Positions 16,334 through 26,430 of a stretch of DNA of 64,000 bases are shown in pieces. The DNA lies in contig NZ_CANLZV010000002.1 in assembly GCF_947495665.1 (NCBI RefSeq), positions 372,001-436,000 on the forward strand, in the 5' to 3' direction. Under the pieces are notes generated by a model. That model did no database searches. It was given only the letters and a program-made list of their open reading frames with translations, and was not told where the DNA came from. The first letter of the stretch is position 1; each line of letters begins with the position of its first letter. The stretch comes from an uncultured Sunxiuqinia sp. GTDB lineage: Bacteria; Bacteroidota; Bacteroidia; Bacteroidales; Prolixibacteraceae. A program made the position numbers and the translations under genes.

Positions 16334-16362
16334 TTAATTAATTACAGACAATTTTTTATTCG

Positions 16363-17658
16363 ATGAAAAGAGGAAAAGTTAACATATCAACCCTGGGATG
16401 TTCCAAAAACTTAGTAGATTCCGAAATGCTGCTCAACCAGTTGGATTTGAATGGTTTTAAGGTTGTTCACGACAGTGAAGATGATGATGTCAACATTGTC
16501 ATTTTAAATACCTGTGGTTTTATTAAAGATGCCAAAGAGGAGTCGATCAATTCGATTTTGAACTATGCTGAAGCCCGAAAAAACGGGAAGCTGGATAAGT
16601 TGCTGGTAATGGGCTGTTTGTCGGCCCGCTATAAAAGCGATCTTGAAAATGAAATTCCTGAGGTGGACAAGTTCTATGGTAAGTTCGACTACAAAGAAAT
16701 TATCAAGGATCTGAATGCCAACTTCTTTGAGCAAAAAATGTATCGTCGGGTAAAAACCACACCAAATCATTTTTCATACCTGAAAATCAGTGAAGGTTGT
16801 AACCGACATTGTTCGTTTTGTGCAATCCCTCAGTTTACCGGAATTCATAAATCACGCAGCATTGAAAGCCTGGTTGAAGAGGCTGAAAACCTGGTCAATG
16901 AAGGAACAAAGGAGCTGTTGGTTATTGCTCAGGATTTGTCGTACTACGGTATTGATATGTATGGCGAAAGTAAGCTGGCCGAGCTGATTGACCGCTTGGC
17001 AGATATCAAAGGCCTGGAGTGGATTCGGTTGCATTACGCATATCCTTCAAAATTTCCGATGGATTTGTTGAAAGTCATTCGGGAGCGCGACAATGTGGCC
17101 AAATACCTGGATTTGCCTTTGCAGCACATCAGCAACCACATGCTGGGGCGTATGCGCCGCAAAATCACCAAAGAAGAAACCATTGCACTTCTGCAGAAGA
17201 TTCGTGAAGAGGTTCCGGGAATTGCCATACGTACAACCTTTTTAGTTGGTCATCCGGGTGAAACCGAGGCAGATTATGAGGAGCTGAAAGCTTTTGTTGC
17301 CGAGCAAAAGTTTGATCGGATGGGCGTTTTCTCCTATTCGGATGAAGATGATACCTACGCCTTTAAAATGTATGAGGATGATGTACCGGAAGAAACCAAG
17401 GAAGCGCGTGCTGCCGAATTGATGGAGATTCAACAGACGATTTCAGAGAAATTGAACACAGAAAAGGTTGGTAAAACCTTAAACGTATTGATTGATCGCG
17501 AAGAAGGCGACTACTTTATTGGAAGAACGGAATATGATTCACCTGAAGTAGATGGTGAAGTATTGATTGAAAAGGATGACCGTATTGAGATTGGTAATTT
17601 TTACCAGATTGCAATTTCCGATTCAACTGAATTTGACTTAATCGGCAGTCTTTCGTAA
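16363..17658 (+). CDS. rimO: Ribosomal protein S12 methylthiotransferase RimO
   Basis: A radical-SAM enzyme that methylthiolates the conserved aspartate of ribosomal protein S12. The 431-residue protein has an N-terminal methylthiotransferase domain with the auxiliary cluster ligands Cys13 (STLGCSKNLVDSE), Cys51 (NTCGF) and Cys85 (MGCL), the radical-SAM motif EGCNRHCSFC (Cys146, 150, 153), and a C-terminal TRAM domain (about residues 365-431). The CSKNLVDSE signature separates RimO from MiaB. No TAnnTTTG box is seen just upstream, so it may be read from a promoter before the structured element. Confidence 0.97.
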   Translation: MKRGKVNISTLGCSKNLVDSEMLLNQLDLNGFKVVHDSEDDDVNIVILNTCGFIKDAKEESINSILNYAEARKNGKLDKLLVMGCLSARYKSDLENEIPEVDKFYGKFDYKEIIKDLNANFFEQKMYRRVKTTPNHFSYLKISEGCNRHCSFCAIPQFTGIHKSRSIESLVEEAENLVNEGTKELLVIAQDLSYYGIDMYGESKLAELIDRLADIKGLEWIRLHYAYPSKFPMDLLKVIRERDNVAKYLDLPLQHISNHMLGRMRRKITKEETIALLQKIREEVPGIAIRTTFLVGHPGETEADYEELKAFVAEQKFDRMGVFSYSDEDDTYAFKMYEDDVPEETKEARAAELMEIQQTISEKLNTEKVGKTLNVLIDREEGDYFIGRTEYDSPEVDGEVLIEKDDRIEIGNFYQIAISDSTEFDLIGSLS

Positions 17659-17682
17659 GGCTGAACCAAAATAGAGGCTAAC

Positions 17683-17733
17683 AACAAAGCCGTATTTCAA
17701 GGATATTTTCTTTGAAATACGGCTTTGTTATTT
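17683..17733. terminator. 18-bp-stem bidirectional terminator
   Basis: AACAAAGCCGTATTTCAA (17683-17700) and its exact complement (17712-17729) enclose an 11-nt loop. T-rich sequence follows on the plus strand. It separates convergent rimO and the hydrolase gene and can serve both. Confidence 0.92.
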
Positions 17734-17735
17734 TA

Positions 17736-18758
17736 TTATTCTTCTGCAATGGGAAGGCTGGCGGCCTGCATTTTTAAAACTTCAGTGGCAAATTGAATGC
17801 AGGCTTGCTCTACTTCTGGCTGTGCTTTTGAGAATGCCTCACAGCCAATAACATGCGCCTGGGCATTAAAAGCCTGTTTGCGTTTCAAGGCAGATGGAGT
17901 TCCCAGTTGTTCGTACATTCTGAGCATGGCATCTACACGTACAATTTCATCCAGGTGTTCTTCGTCTTGGTAATAATACCCCAGAAAAACAGGTTGACTA
18001 ATCCGCTGAAACAGTTTTTTATGCATGGTATTTTTTACCAATTGTTGCAAGTAAACCATTGCTTCCACCCGGTAGCTGCAGTTCCAGTGTTTACACTCTT
18101 CGTGGGCAGGATTATCGTTCACCACACGGTACTTGCCTCCGCTAGCCTTTCGCCCGATTTGAAGCCCCCAAGGACCTGCTAACAACCATGCCCCTGGGTT
18201 GTTAATTCGGATGTTGGGCGACAAAAGAATGAGGGCATCTACCATATCCGGAAATTCTGCAGCAAGTTTCAAGGATAAGGTACCTCCGGTAGAGGTGCTC
18301 ATGATAATCACTTTCTTCCCGAGCAAATGAGCTATTTGAAGTGCTTCCTTGGCTGATTCGTACAAGCGGTCCGGAGTCATGTCCTGAAGCGGTTCAGGCC
18401 CATCCAAGCCATGGGAGGCAAGACGTGGCAGGTAAGCGTTGGCTTGAAAATGATGCGCAAAATTCAAATGCGTGGGCGTGCCTTCGTACCAGGAGGCTGA
18501 AAACCCATGCAAGTAGAGCAAGCAGTAGGGTGTTTTGGATTTCATGCTGTCGTTAGCCCAAACAATCCTTGCCTGGTTGTCCGGCTTTACCGGCTGCTTG
18601 GATTCCCGGTCCTGTATAAATGATTCAAGGTTGTTTATACTTACTTTTAAATCCTTTAATTCTGAAGAAAGTATCGGTTTCTCCGGACATGGACCGATTA
18701 AATAGAGTAAGACCAGAATGGCAAGGAAGGCTAACAGAATTCGAAAGAAGATTGTCAT
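17736..18758 (-). CDS. Membrane-anchored alpha/beta hydrolase
   Basis: A 340-residue alpha/beta-hydrolase with an N-terminal membrane anchor (about residues 3-20, FFRILLAFLAILVLLYLIG). The oxyanion motif YLHGFSA is at about 80. The nucleophile elbow reads MSTSTGGT, so the first glycine of GxSxG is replaced by serine. The acid (YYYQDEEHLD) and the histidine (NAQAHVIG) are in place. A CKHWNC pair may form a disulfide, consistent with a periplasmic location. The ATG at 18758 was chosen because the anchor begins there; a longer frame to 18881 lacks such support. Substrate unknown (esterase or lipase-like). Confidence 0.82.
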   Translation of the reverse strand: MTIFFRILLAFLAILVLLYLIGPCPEKPILSSELKDLKVSINNLESFIQDRESKQPVKPDNQARIVWANDSMKSKTPYCLLYLHGFSASWYEGTPTHLNFAHHFQANAYLPRLASHGLDGPEPLQDMTPDRLYESAKEALQIAHLLGKKVIIMSTSTGGTLSLKLAAEFPDMVDALILLSPNIRINNPGAWLLAGPWGLQIGRKASGGKYRVVNDNPAHEECKHWNCSYRVEAMVYLQQLVKNTMHKKLFQRISQPVFLGYYYQDEEHLDEIVRVDAMLRMYEQLGTPSALKRKQAFNAQAHVIGCEAFSKAQPEVEQACIQFATEVLKMQAASLPIAEE

Positions 18759-19113
18759 GAGATGTATTTTTAGGTTGCTGTTAAGATACTGAAAATTGGA
18801 ATATCGATCTATTTGTTGCAAGTTTAAAGTTTGTAAATCATCAGTTCTGTTAAATGACAGGAAAAAGTAGCCAATATACAATGTTCTGAAAAAGTTTGTG
18901 CTATAATCAGGAAATGAGTGTCTTGCAGATTCTGCTTCTGAGACCTGTAAAATTGAATCATGAATGTGTATGCGATTTTGAACACCCGAAATTGCAATTA
19001 AGACACCTGCTTTCTGAGCTTCCTTGCTTTTCTTTGGAAGGCTTACTAAACTTTAAAATCAGATGGATTGTTAATCTACAATAACTATTTTTATAGAACC
19101 ATAAAATCAACAT
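18759..19113. other. Intergenic region between divergent hydrolase and sucA genes
   Basis: About 355 bp without a supported gene. Near the right end TATTTTTA, just before the sucA start, resembles a -7 box with the final G changed. I see no strong palindrome. Confidence 0.45.
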
Positions 19114-21846
19114 ATGGATAAATTCTCTGAAGTCGGCAATCAAGAAATTGCTGCTGTTGAAGAGCTTTACCAGGATTACCTGAATGATCCGGAAAGCGTT
19201 GAAGAAAGCTGGAGAAACTTTTTTAAAGGTTTCGAATTGGCTCGGGCAAATTATGCTACGGAAAAGATTGATTGGAATGAACCAATTAATAAAGAATTTG
19301 CAATTCTCAATCTCATTCATGGCTATCGGCAAAGAGGACATTTGTTCACGAAAACAAACCCGGTACGTTCGCGGAGAACCTATTCACCGACATTGGCCAT
19401 TGAAAATTTTGGGCTGGAAGAAAGTGACCTGGATAAAGTTTTTGAGGCCGGAAAAAACATTGGTATTGGAGCGGCCAAGCTCAAAGATATCATTGCTCAT
19501 CTTGAAGCTACCTATTGTAACTCCATAGGAGTTGAATATTTGTACGTGCGCGACCCGCAGGTATTGAGCTGGCTGCAGGAAAAGATGGAAAGTACAAAAA
19601 ACTCACAGCCATTTACACCCGAAATGAAGAAGCATATTTTCTATCATTTAAAATTGGCAGTGGGCTTCGAAAGTTTTATTCATAAAAAATTTGTAGGCCA
19701 GAAACGCTTCTCGCTGGAAGGGGCCGAATCGCTGATACCGGCTTTAGATGCCGTTATTGAGCAAGGGGCAGAACTGGGCATTCGTGAATTTATCATTGGG
19801 ATGGCTCATCGCGGACGGTTAAATATTCTGGCTAATATCATGAAAAAGCCGTATGAATATATCTTCAAAGAATTTTATGGCACCGAATACGAGGAAGACA
19901 TTGCCTTGGGAGATGTGAAATACCACTTAGGTTATGAGAATGAAGTTATTTCGGACCAAGGGAAGAAGGTGAAACTGAGCCTAATGCCCAATCCATCGCA
20001 CCTTGAAACGGTTGCTCCATTGGTAGAGGGAATGTCGCGTTCGCGCATCAATTCGCTTTATGATGGCGACTATGATAAAGTAGCTCCTATCATTATTCAT
20101 GGTGATGCGGCTATTGCTGCGCAGGGAGTGGTGTATGAAGTGATTCAAATGTCGCAGCTTAAGGGATACAAGACAGGCGGAACCATTCACTTGGTGATTA
20201 ACAACCAGGTGGGTTTTACCACCAATTACCTCGATGCACGTTCAAGTACCTATTGTACGGATGTGGCCAAAGTGACGCGTTCTCCCGTTTTTCATGTGAA
20301 TGGCGATGACGTGGAGTCGCTGATTTACACGATTGAGCTAGCTATGGAATTCCGTCAAAAATTTAAAACGGATGTCTTTATCGATATTCTTTGTTACCGG
20401 AAATACGGACACAATGAGGGGGACGAACCCCGTTTTACCCAGCCTCAGTTATACAAAGCAATTTCGGAACATAAGAACCCACGAGATATTTATGCCGAAA
20501 AGCTAATTGCTCAGGGCATTATGACCGCTTCTGAAGTGAAAAATGACATCAAGGCTTTTGATGCATTGATGAATGCGAAATACAAAGATTCAGAAGAAAT
20601 TGAAAAGCTTAAAATCAAACAGTTTTTGGTTGATGAGTACAAATCATACGAGAAACCTCAGAAAGTAGATTTTTTTGAAGTTGTGAAAACCGGCGTTCCA
20701 AAAGCCAAGCTGGTGGAGCTGGCCGAAAAAATCAACTCGGTGCCGGAAGGGATGAAGTTTTTCAATAAAATCAATCGGATACTGGCTGACCGCCGGCAAA
20801 TGATTTTGGATGATCGCCTGGACTGGGGGATGGCCGAACTGCTGGCCTATGGAACCCTGGTTGACGAAGGACACCCGGTGCGTATCAGCGGGCAGGACTG
20901 CGAAAGAGGGACTTTTGCTCATCGTCATGCCGCTTTTGTTGTTGAAGACAAGGAAGATAAGTATTTTCCCCTAAAACATATCTCGCCAAAACAAGGGCCT
21001 TTTCACATCTATAATTCGCTGCTTTCAGAGTATGGAGTTATGGGGTTTGAATATGGTTACGCCATGGCTCAGCCTCAGGCATTAACGATCTGGGAAGCGC
21101 AGTTTGGTGATTTTAACAATGTTGCCCAGGTAATCATTGATCAATACATCACTTCAGCCAATGAAAAATGGGGGTTGATGAATAACCTGGTGCTTTTTCT
21201 ACCGCATGGTTACGAGGGACAGGGGCCTGAACACTCCAGCGCGCGAATTGAACGTTTCCTTGCACAGGCAGCCAACAACAACATGCAGATTGTTGAGCCG
21301 ACAACACCCGACAACTTTTTTCACATGCTGAGAAGGCATATGAACATGCCCACTCGTGTTCCCTTAATTGTTTTTACACCGAAGAGCTTGCTCAGACACC
21401 CAATGGTGACTTGTTCGCTGGAAGAACTGGCTCATGGGCATTTTCAAGAGTTAATTGATGATCAGTTAGCTGATCCGAAGAAGGTTAAACAGCTTGTTTT
21501 TACTTCCGGAAGACTGTATTATGATTTGGTCAAAAGGCGACGGGAGTCAAGTGCAGACACAACTGCGATTGTGCGGCTGGAGCAGGTTTATCCTATTCCA
21601 ACGAATCAAATCCATGAGATTCTGAAAAAGTACAAGAAAGCAGAGCGTATTGTATGGGCACAGGACGAACCTGGCAATATGGGAGCATGGCCGTTTATTT
21701 CCCGCAACCTGAAAGATATTCCTTTTGAGGTGATTTCGCGTTCGGAAAGCGGTAGCCCGGCTGGTGGGCTCATGAAGCAGCACAACAATCGATTAAATAA
21801 GATCCTGGAACAAGTATTTAATGCTGAAGAATTAGCAAAAGCATAA
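19114..21846 (+). CDS. sucA: 2-oxoglutarate dehydrogenase E1 component
   Basis: The thiamine-diphosphate decarboxylase subunit of the TCA-cycle 2-oxoglutarate dehydrogenase complex. The 910-residue protein opens with the E2-binding segment [20 protein letters not shown], followed by [16 protein letters not shown], the TPP/Mg motif [14 protein letters not shown]...[10 protein letters not shown], and the beta-like half with [17 protein letters not shown] and [20 protein letters not shown]. It is 10 bp upstream of sucB in one operon. The dihydrolipoamide dehydrogenase gene is not in the window. Confidence 0.97.
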   Translation: MDKFSEVGNQEIAAVEELYQDYLNDPESVEESWRNFFKGFELARANYATEKIDWNEPINKEFAILNLIHGYRQRGHLFTKTNPVRSRRTYSPTLAIENFGLEESDLDKVFEAGKNIGIGAAKLKDIIAHLEATYCNSIGVEYLYVRDPQVLSWLQEKMESTKNSQPFTPEMKKHIFYHLKLAVGFESFIHKKFVGQKRFSLEGAESLIPALDAVIEQGAELGIREFIIGMAHRGRLNILANIMKKPYEYIFKEFYGTEYEEDIALGDVKYHLGYENEVISDQGKKVKLSLMPNPSHLETVAPLVEGMSRSRINSLYDGDYDKVAPIIIHGDAAIAAQGVVYEVIQMSQLKGYKTGGTIHLVINNQVGFTTNYLDARSSTYCTDVAKVTRSPVFHVNGDDVESLIYTIELAMEFRQKFKTDVFIDILCYRKYGHNEGDEPRFTQPQLYKAISEHKNPRDIYAEKLIAQGIMTASEVKNDIKAFDALMNAKYKDSEEIEKLKIKQFLVDEYKSYEKPQKVDFFEVVKTGVPKAKLVELAEKINSVPEGMKFFNKINRILADRRQMILDDRLDWGMAELLAYGTLVDEGHPVRISGQDCERGTFAHRHAAFVVEDKEDKYFPLKHISPKQGPFHIYNSLLSEYGVMGFEYGYAMAQPQALTIWEAQFGDFNNVAQVIIDQYITSANEKWGLMNNLVLFLPHGYEGQGPEHSSARIERFLAQAANNNMQIVEPTTPDNFFHMLRRHMNMPTRVPLIVFTPKSLLRHPMVTCSLEELAHGHFQELIDDQLADPKKVKQLVFTSGRLYYDLVKRRRESSADTTAIVRLEQVYPIPTNQIHEILKKYKKAERIVWAQDEPGNMGAWPFISRNLKDIPFEVISRSESGSPAGGLMKQHNNRLNKILEQVFNAEELAKA

Positions 21847-21856
21847 GAAAAAAATC

Positions 21857-23149
21857 ATGATCATTGAAATAAAAGTACCAACACCCGGAGAGTCAATAAC
21901 AGAAGTCGAGCTTGGAAGATGGCTGGTAGAAGACGGTGCTGTTGTTGATAAAGATGACGAAATTGCCGAGATTGAATCGGATAAAGCAACCTTGACCTTG
22001 GTGGCCGATGAAGGCGGAAAAGTGAAATTTAACGCACAGGAAGGCGATACCATTGAAGTTGGCGCCATTGCCTGCACCATTGACACCTCATTTCAAGGGG
22101 AGGCATCGGAAGAAAAGCAGCCAGCGGAAAAAGCAACAAAATCAGCTACCGAAGAGCAGCAGGAAGAGGTTGAAGTCCCTGCGAAGACCCCGGATAAAAA
22201 GGGGTCTAAAGAGAAAGAGAAGCCCTCGCAGGCCGAAGAAACAACTGACCAGTCGCATGTGAAAATCACTTCTGTGGCCAAAAAAATGATGGAAGAAAAT
22301 AACCTGTCGGTGGATGATATTTTGCAAGGCTTAAAACGAATTTCAAAAAAGGAGGTTGAAGCGGTTATTGACTTGCCTAAGGCGCAAACAGCAGTTACTC
22401 CTTCGCAGACGGCCTTCTCGCGTGAGGAAAAGCGGGAGCGTATGAGTTCGCTACGCCGTAAGTTGAGTCAGCGCCTGGTGGCTGTAAAGAATGAAACAGC
22501 CATGCTAACTACTTTCAACGAGATTGATATGAGCCGGGTGATGGAGCTGCGCAAAAATCATCAGGCGCGTTTTATCGAAAAGCACGACTTCAAGCTTGGC
22601 TTTATGGGATTCTTTACAAAAGCGGCAGCTGTGGCCATGAACTTTCATCCGGCAATCAACTCCATGCTGGATGGAGAGGAGATTATTCAGCCTGAGTTTG
22701 TGGACGTGGGCATTGCTGTGCAAACCCCCAAGGGATTGATGGTTCCTATTATTCGAAATACTGAAAGTAAGTCGGTTCCTCAGATTGAGAAAGACCTGAA
22801 AGATTTGGCAGAAAAGGCTCGGAATAAGAAAATTTCGGTGGAAGAGTTAACCGGCGGTACCTTTACCATTACCAATGGAGGTACTTTTGGCTCTTTATTG
22901 TCCACGCCAATTATTAATCCTCCACAGTCAGCTATCCTAGGCATGCACAACATTGTTGACCGCCCGGTGGCCATCAATGGCAAGGTGGAAATTCGCCCGA
23001 TGATGTATGTGGCCTTATCCTACGATCACCGGATAATTGATGGAAAAGACTCTGTTGGATTCCTGGTGAAAGTAAAAGAACTGATTGAAAATCCGGAGCG
23101 TTTATTGAATCAGGGGATCAACCCCGAAGAATTGTTGCTGGACTTATAA
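21857..23149 (+). CDS. sucB: 2-oxoglutarate dehydrogenase E2 (dihydrolipoyl succinyltransferase)
   Basis: The core acyltransferase of the same complex. Domains in order: a lipoyl domain (about 1-75) with lipoyl Lys43 in IESDKATL; a long acidic/Lys linker (75-135); a peripheral-subunit-binding domain (about 137-172, [16 protein letters not shown]); and the catalytic domain from about 200 with [12 protein letters not shown] and the active site YDHRIIDG (His near 391). The linker is rich in E, K and P as usual. It directly follows sucA and ends before a terminator. Confidence 0.96.
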   Translation: MIIEIKVPTPGESITEVELGRWLVEDGAVVDKDDEIAEIESDKATLTLVADEGGKVKFNAQEGDTIEVGAIACTIDTSFQGEASEEKQPAEKATKSATEEQQEEVEVPAKTPDKKGSKEKEKPSQAEETTDQSHVKITSVAKKMMEENNLSVDDILQGLKRISKKEVEAVIDLPKAQTAVTPSQTAFSREEKRERMSSLRRKLSQRLVAVKNETAMLTTFNEIDMSRVMELRKNHQARFIEKHDFKLGFMGFFTKAAAVAMNFHPAINSMLDGEEIIQPEFVDVGIAVQTPKGLMVPIIRNTESKSVPQIEKDLKDLAEKARNKKISVEELTGGTFTITNGGTFGSLLSTPIINPPQSAILGMHNIVDRPVAINGKVEIRPMMYVALSYDHRIIDGKDSVGFLVKVKELIENPERLLNQGINPEELLLDL

Positions 23150-23173
23150 ACGTCAGCTTAGATAAAAATTTGA

Positions 23174-23204
23174 AAGACTGTCTCTGTATCAGAGATGGTC
23201 TTTT
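23174..23204 (+). terminator. sucAB terminator
   Basis: AAGACTGTCTCTG pairs with CAGAGATGGTCTT over 13 bp including two G-U pairs, loop TAT, followed by TTTT. Confidence 0.8.
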
Positions 23205-23230
23205 GCATGAATAAAGAATTATAGACGATA

Positions 23231-24082
23231 ATGTTAGGTCTGATAATTGGAGATATGGCCGGAGTAGAGGCCCAAATTAGCCGTGATGAGGTCAATGACA
23301 AGCGAATGCTCTTACATGCTCACTCCTGGTCTTTTTCGGCAGTACTGGCAATGGCTTGTGCTAATTGGCTTGTTTTTTCAGGAGAAAAAGGAATTATTTG
23401 CTCAGAGCGACTGGCCCTCATGGCCAAAGAAAGGGTTACTGCCCATCATGGAGTAAAATATTCTAAAGCACTTAAGGAAACTTTCTTTGCCGAAAGAAAG
23501 ACGCTGACACCTTCAGCAAAAAACCTTCCGGAAGTTTGCATTGGGCTAACACCCATTGGGGCTTTCTTGACAAGCTCAGAAGAAATAAAAGAATTGACAC
23601 ACAGTGCTTCTCAAGCGTTTTCTGTCCATGTAGAAACAGCGAAATTTTCAAGGGCAAGTTCACTCTTGGTCTCTTTGCTTATGCACTGCGAAAGGAAGGA
23701 AATGGCTTTGAGTCGTTTTTTTGAAGCATTTGAGGTCAATATTAATCAAAAGCCATTTGACAGATTAAAGAGGGAAGCAGGGAATCCAGAGGCCCCTGAA
23801 GACATTTTTTTGCGGGCACTGGCTGCCTTTACCGAAACGTATAGTTTTGAAGATGCGATAAGAAGAGGGGTTCAGCTAAATGTTGGAAATAGCAATGTTT
23901 CAGCCCTTACAGGAGCTTTTGCTGAGGCTTTTTATAAGAATATTTCGTATGATTCAATAACGAAAGCCCTAATGAAATTGCCTGTAAATGAGCAGAGAAC
24001 CATCAAGCAGTACTATGCTGTAATCGCGAATCGGTCTCAAGTCCTCTCAGCTCGAATTCATAACATCTTTGACGAGCTATAG
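23231..24082 (+). CDS. ADP-ribosylglycohydrolase-fold protein with degenerate active site
   Basis: A 283-residue protein that reads like the ADP-ribosylglycohydrolase (ARH/DraG) family end to end. Seen are GLIIGDMAGVEAQ at 3-15, CIGLTPIGAF (the family's middle PIG motif), LTHSASQAF, and near the C-terminus FEDAIRRGVQLNVGNSNVSALTGAFAEAFY split around residue 218. The metal ligands are lost: the usual TDDT region reads WSFSA (33-37), and the usual GDTDT reads GNSNV (219-223). It is therefore probably a non-catalytic relative. It follows sucAB but is separated by a terminator. Function unknown. Confidence 0.75.
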   Translation: MLGLIIGDMAGVEAQISRDEVNDKRMLLHAHSWSFSAVLAMACANWLVFSGEKGIICSERLALMAKERVTAHHGVKYSKALKETFFAERKTLTPSAKNLPEVCIGLTPIGAFLTSSEEIKELTHSASQAFSVHVETAKFSRASSLLVSLLMHCERKEMALSRFFEAFEVNINQKPFDRLKREAGNPEAPEDIFLRALAAFTETYSFEDAIRRGVQLNVGNSNVSALTGAFAEAFYKNISYDSITKALMKLPVNEQRTIKQYYAVIANRSQVLSARIHNIFDEL

Positions 24083-24274
24083 TTTGATGCCTTGTTAGTA
24101 TAGAAAGGCTTTGAGTTAAAAGGGCGGATTGTCTTTCTGGAATACATTATTGTGCCTCCGGATTTGATGCAATTTCAGTTTTTGAGCGGATAGCGTTTAG
24201 GTATCCTTGTAAGTTCCATTCCTTTTTTCAGCTTTATTTCCTTACTTTCGGCTTACTAATACAAAAGATTTAAA

Positions 24275-25228
24275 ATGAAAATAGTTGTTTTAGATGGGTT
24301 TACCTTAAATCCTGGCGATTTGAGTTGGGATGATTTAAAAGCCATTGGACAGTGCGACATATATGACAACACCCCGAACGAATTACGCATTGAGCGGATT
24401 GGAAATGCTGAAATTGTTTTCACCAATAAAGTGGTACTTGATGCAGCGCTTTTCAGTGCCTGTCCTTCGATAAAGTATGTGGGTGTTTTAGCTACGGGCT
24501 ATAATGTGGTTGATTTAGATGCCGCCAGTAAAGCGGGGATTGTGGTGACTAACATACCGGCTTATAGCACGGAATCTGTGGCGCAAATGGTGTTTGCTCA
24601 CCTGTTTCATATTGCCAACCAGGTACACCTGCATGCGCAGGCAGTAAGCCAGGGAGATTGGGTGAATTCTAAGAATTTTTCTTTTTGTGTTTCTCCACAG
24701 GTTGAGTTGAGCGGAAAAACACTTGGCATAGTCGGGTTTGGTCAAATAGGCCGAAAAGTGGCCGCTATTGGAGCTGCCTTAGGAATGACCATCTTATTTC
24801 AGAACAGGTCGGTAAAAACCGATATCCCCGAAGAATTTACCCAATGCCAGCTGGACGAACTGTTGACCCAATCAGATGTTGTAAGCCTCAATTGTCCGTT
24901 AACGGCAACTAACGCAGGGTTCATCAATAAAAGCAAGCTGGACTTAATGAAACCTGGCTCAATCTTAATCAATACCGGGCGCGGTCCATTAATTAACGAG
25001 CAGGATTTGGCAGATGCACTGAATAGTGGGCATCTGGCTGCAGCTGGGCTGGATGTATTATCAACCGAACCACCTGAAGCTGACAACCCACTGTTAACGG
25101 CCAAAAACTGTTACATTACTCCCCATATTGCCTGGGCTACAAAGGAAGCACGCCAGCGCTTAATGAGCATTGCGGTAGGTAACCTAAAAGCTTTCCTGAA
25201 TAGAAAAAAGCTTAATGTAATTAACTAG
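24275..25228 (+). CDS. D-2-hydroxyacid dehydrogenase (NAD-dependent)
   Basis: A 317-residue oxidoreductase of the D-isomer-specific 2-hydroxyacid dehydrogenase family. The Rossmann motif GIVGFGQIGRKVA starts at residue 151, and the catalytic triad is Arg236 (NTGRGPL), Glu265 (STEPPEADNP) and His284 (TPHIAW). The N-terminal LATGYNVVDLDAA is closest to glycerate/hydroxypyruvate reductases, so it may reduce hydroxypyruvate or glyoxylate; this is inference. A TACTTTCG at 24243-24250 is a near-consensus -7 box for it. Confidence 0.92.
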   Translation: MKIVVLDGFTLNPGDLSWDDLKAIGQCDIYDNTPNELRIERIGNAEIVFTNKVVLDAALFSACPSIKYVGVLATGYNVVDLDAASKAGIVVTNIPAYSTESVAQMVFAHLFHIANQVHLHAQAVSQGDWVNSKNFSFCVSPQVELSGKTLGIVGFGQIGRKVAAIGAALGMTILFQNRSVKTDIPEEFTQCQLDELLTQSDVVSLNCPLTATNAGFINKSKLDLMKPGSILINTGRGPLINEQDLADALNSGHLAAAGLDVLSTEPPEADNPLLTAKNCYITPHIAWATKEARQRLMSIAVGNLKAFLNRKKLNVIN

Positions 25229-25260
25229 CAGAAATGGTCGAAAAATGGAACTTGGAGTAT

Positions 25261-25449
25261 CTATTCGTATAAGTCTTCGCTTGAATTAAAGTCATTAAAA
25301 TCTATCTCATCATCAAATTCATCATAAATAGACAGGCGGCGTTTTGAACCTCGATCTTTTTTGGTACCCTTTGGTGATTTGCTCCCAGAATCAACATCTT
25401 CAAAGTCAAAGTGCTTTTGCATTTTTTTGGAGCTTTTCTTTGATTTCAT
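25261..25449 (-). CDS. Small highly charged protein
   Basis: A 62-residue protein with a Lys/Ser-rich basic N-terminal half (MKSKKSSKKMQKHFDFEDVD) and an acidic end (YDEFDDEIDFNDFNSSEDLY). It has no hydrophobic segment or cysteine. The segregated charge and the RRLSIYDEFDD segment look selected rather than random, and I believe similar small proteins occur in related bacteria, but no family name comes to mind. The leader carries a perfect 8-bp hairpin (25490-25509). Function unknown. Confidence 0.55.
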   Translation of the reverse strand: MKSKKSSKKMQKHFDFEDVDSGSKSPKGTKKDRGSKRRLSIYDEFDDEIDFNDFNSSEDLYE

Positions 25450-25489
25450 TTTTGTTTTAATAATCTTTAAATTAATAACTTACATCTAA

Positions 25490-25509
25490 ACAATACCCGG
25501 AGGTATTGT
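25490..25509. other. 8-bp hairpin upstream of the small charged protein gene
   Basis: ACAATACC-CGGA-GGTATTGT is a perfect 8-bp stem with a tetraloop, 41 bp before the start of the minus-strand gene. It could be a leader hairpin or an operator. Confidence 0.4.
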
Positions 25510-25703
25510 ATTTGTAAACTAGAAAATTTTTTTTCTAATTTCCAAATCAGATTAGATGTTTTTTTAGTTAGTCGTTACGAGATAACGTTCTGATTGGTTA
25601 TCAGGTACTGCTTTTTTTCGACCAGTAAATCCTTCAAAAGTTACTCCCAACAAGTTTCACCTTTCGCTTGTTACCTATTTTGTAACCTATAAAATGATAA
25701 ATA

Positions 25704-26288
25704 ATGAGTTTTACACTTGAAATAGGCGCCCAGGCTAAAGATTTTCGACTTCCTGCTACGGATGGCAAAGCGTACTCGTTGAACGATTTTGAGTCGGCCC
25801 GGTTTTTGGTCATATTTTTTACCTGTAACCATTGTCCCTATGTTGTGGGTAGCGATGAAATTACCCGCAGTACAGCTGAAAAATACAAAGCCGAAGGGGT
25901 TCAGTTTGTGGCTATTAATTCGAACAGCGGAAATACTTACCGGGAAGATGATTTTGACCACATGGTGGAGCGTATGCAGAATCATCGTTTTCCTTGGGTG
26001 TATTTACGTGATGAGAGTCAGGAGATTGCCCGAAAATATGGTGCTCTGAGAACGCCTCACTTTTATGTCTTTGATCAAAGCCGGCACTTGGTTTATACGG
26101 GCAGGGGCGTGGACTCTCCCCGGGATGCTTCACGCATTACCGAAAGCGACTTGGACCGAACGCTTCATGAGCTTGTTTCCGGAAAGAAAGTTTCTGTACC
26201 TGTTACCAATCCAATTGGTTGCAATGTGAAGTGGGAAGGCAAAGACAGACACTGGATGCCACCCGAAGCCTGCGACTTGGTCTTTTAA
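25704..26288 (+). CDS. Thioredoxin/peroxiredoxin-like protein with CNHC motif
   Basis: A 194-residue thioredoxin-fold protein of the AhpC/TSA-like group. The active-site motif [13 protein letters not shown] gives Cys41 and Cys44. The later [10 protein letters not shown] carries the cis-proline typical of the fold, and the C-terminus has the group's GCNVKW...[11 protein letters not shown]. No signal peptide is seen, so it is probably cytoplasmic. It lies alone; TATTTTG just upstream could be its -7 element. It likely reduces disulfides or peroxides, with no known specific substrate. Confidence 0.9.
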   Translation: MSFTLEIGAQAKDFRLPATDGKAYSLNDFESARFLVIFFTCNHCPYVVGSDEITRSTAEKYKAEGVQFVAINSNSGNTYREDDFDHMVERMQNHRFPWVYLRDESQEIARKYGALRTPHFYVFDQSRHLVYTGRGVDSPRDASRITESDLDRTLHELVSGKKVSVPVTNPIGCNVKWEGKDRHWMPPEACDLVF

Positions 26289-26346
26289 GCCAGAACTGAT
26301 CGGTAATTTCGATGGGAAATACTGCCACAGATTGCTTATGATATTG

Positions 26347-26354
26347 TATTTTTG
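26347..26354 (+). promoter_or_regulatory. -7 element of the outer-membrane barrel gene
   Basis: TATTTTTG matches consensus. Transcription from about 26361 places the longer in-frame start at 26332 outside the mRNA and supports the ATG at 26431. Confidence 0.55.
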
Positions 26355-26430
26355 GGTTTATATTCAAAGTAGCCAAAACAATTTATGTTATCAACTAGCG
26401 TTAGAGTTTAAACCAAACATTTATTATATC

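Noticed and set aside
18759-18881. N-terminal extension of the alpha/beta hydrolase to 18881
   Set aside because: The membrane anchor starts at the ATG at 18758 and the extension does not look like protein.
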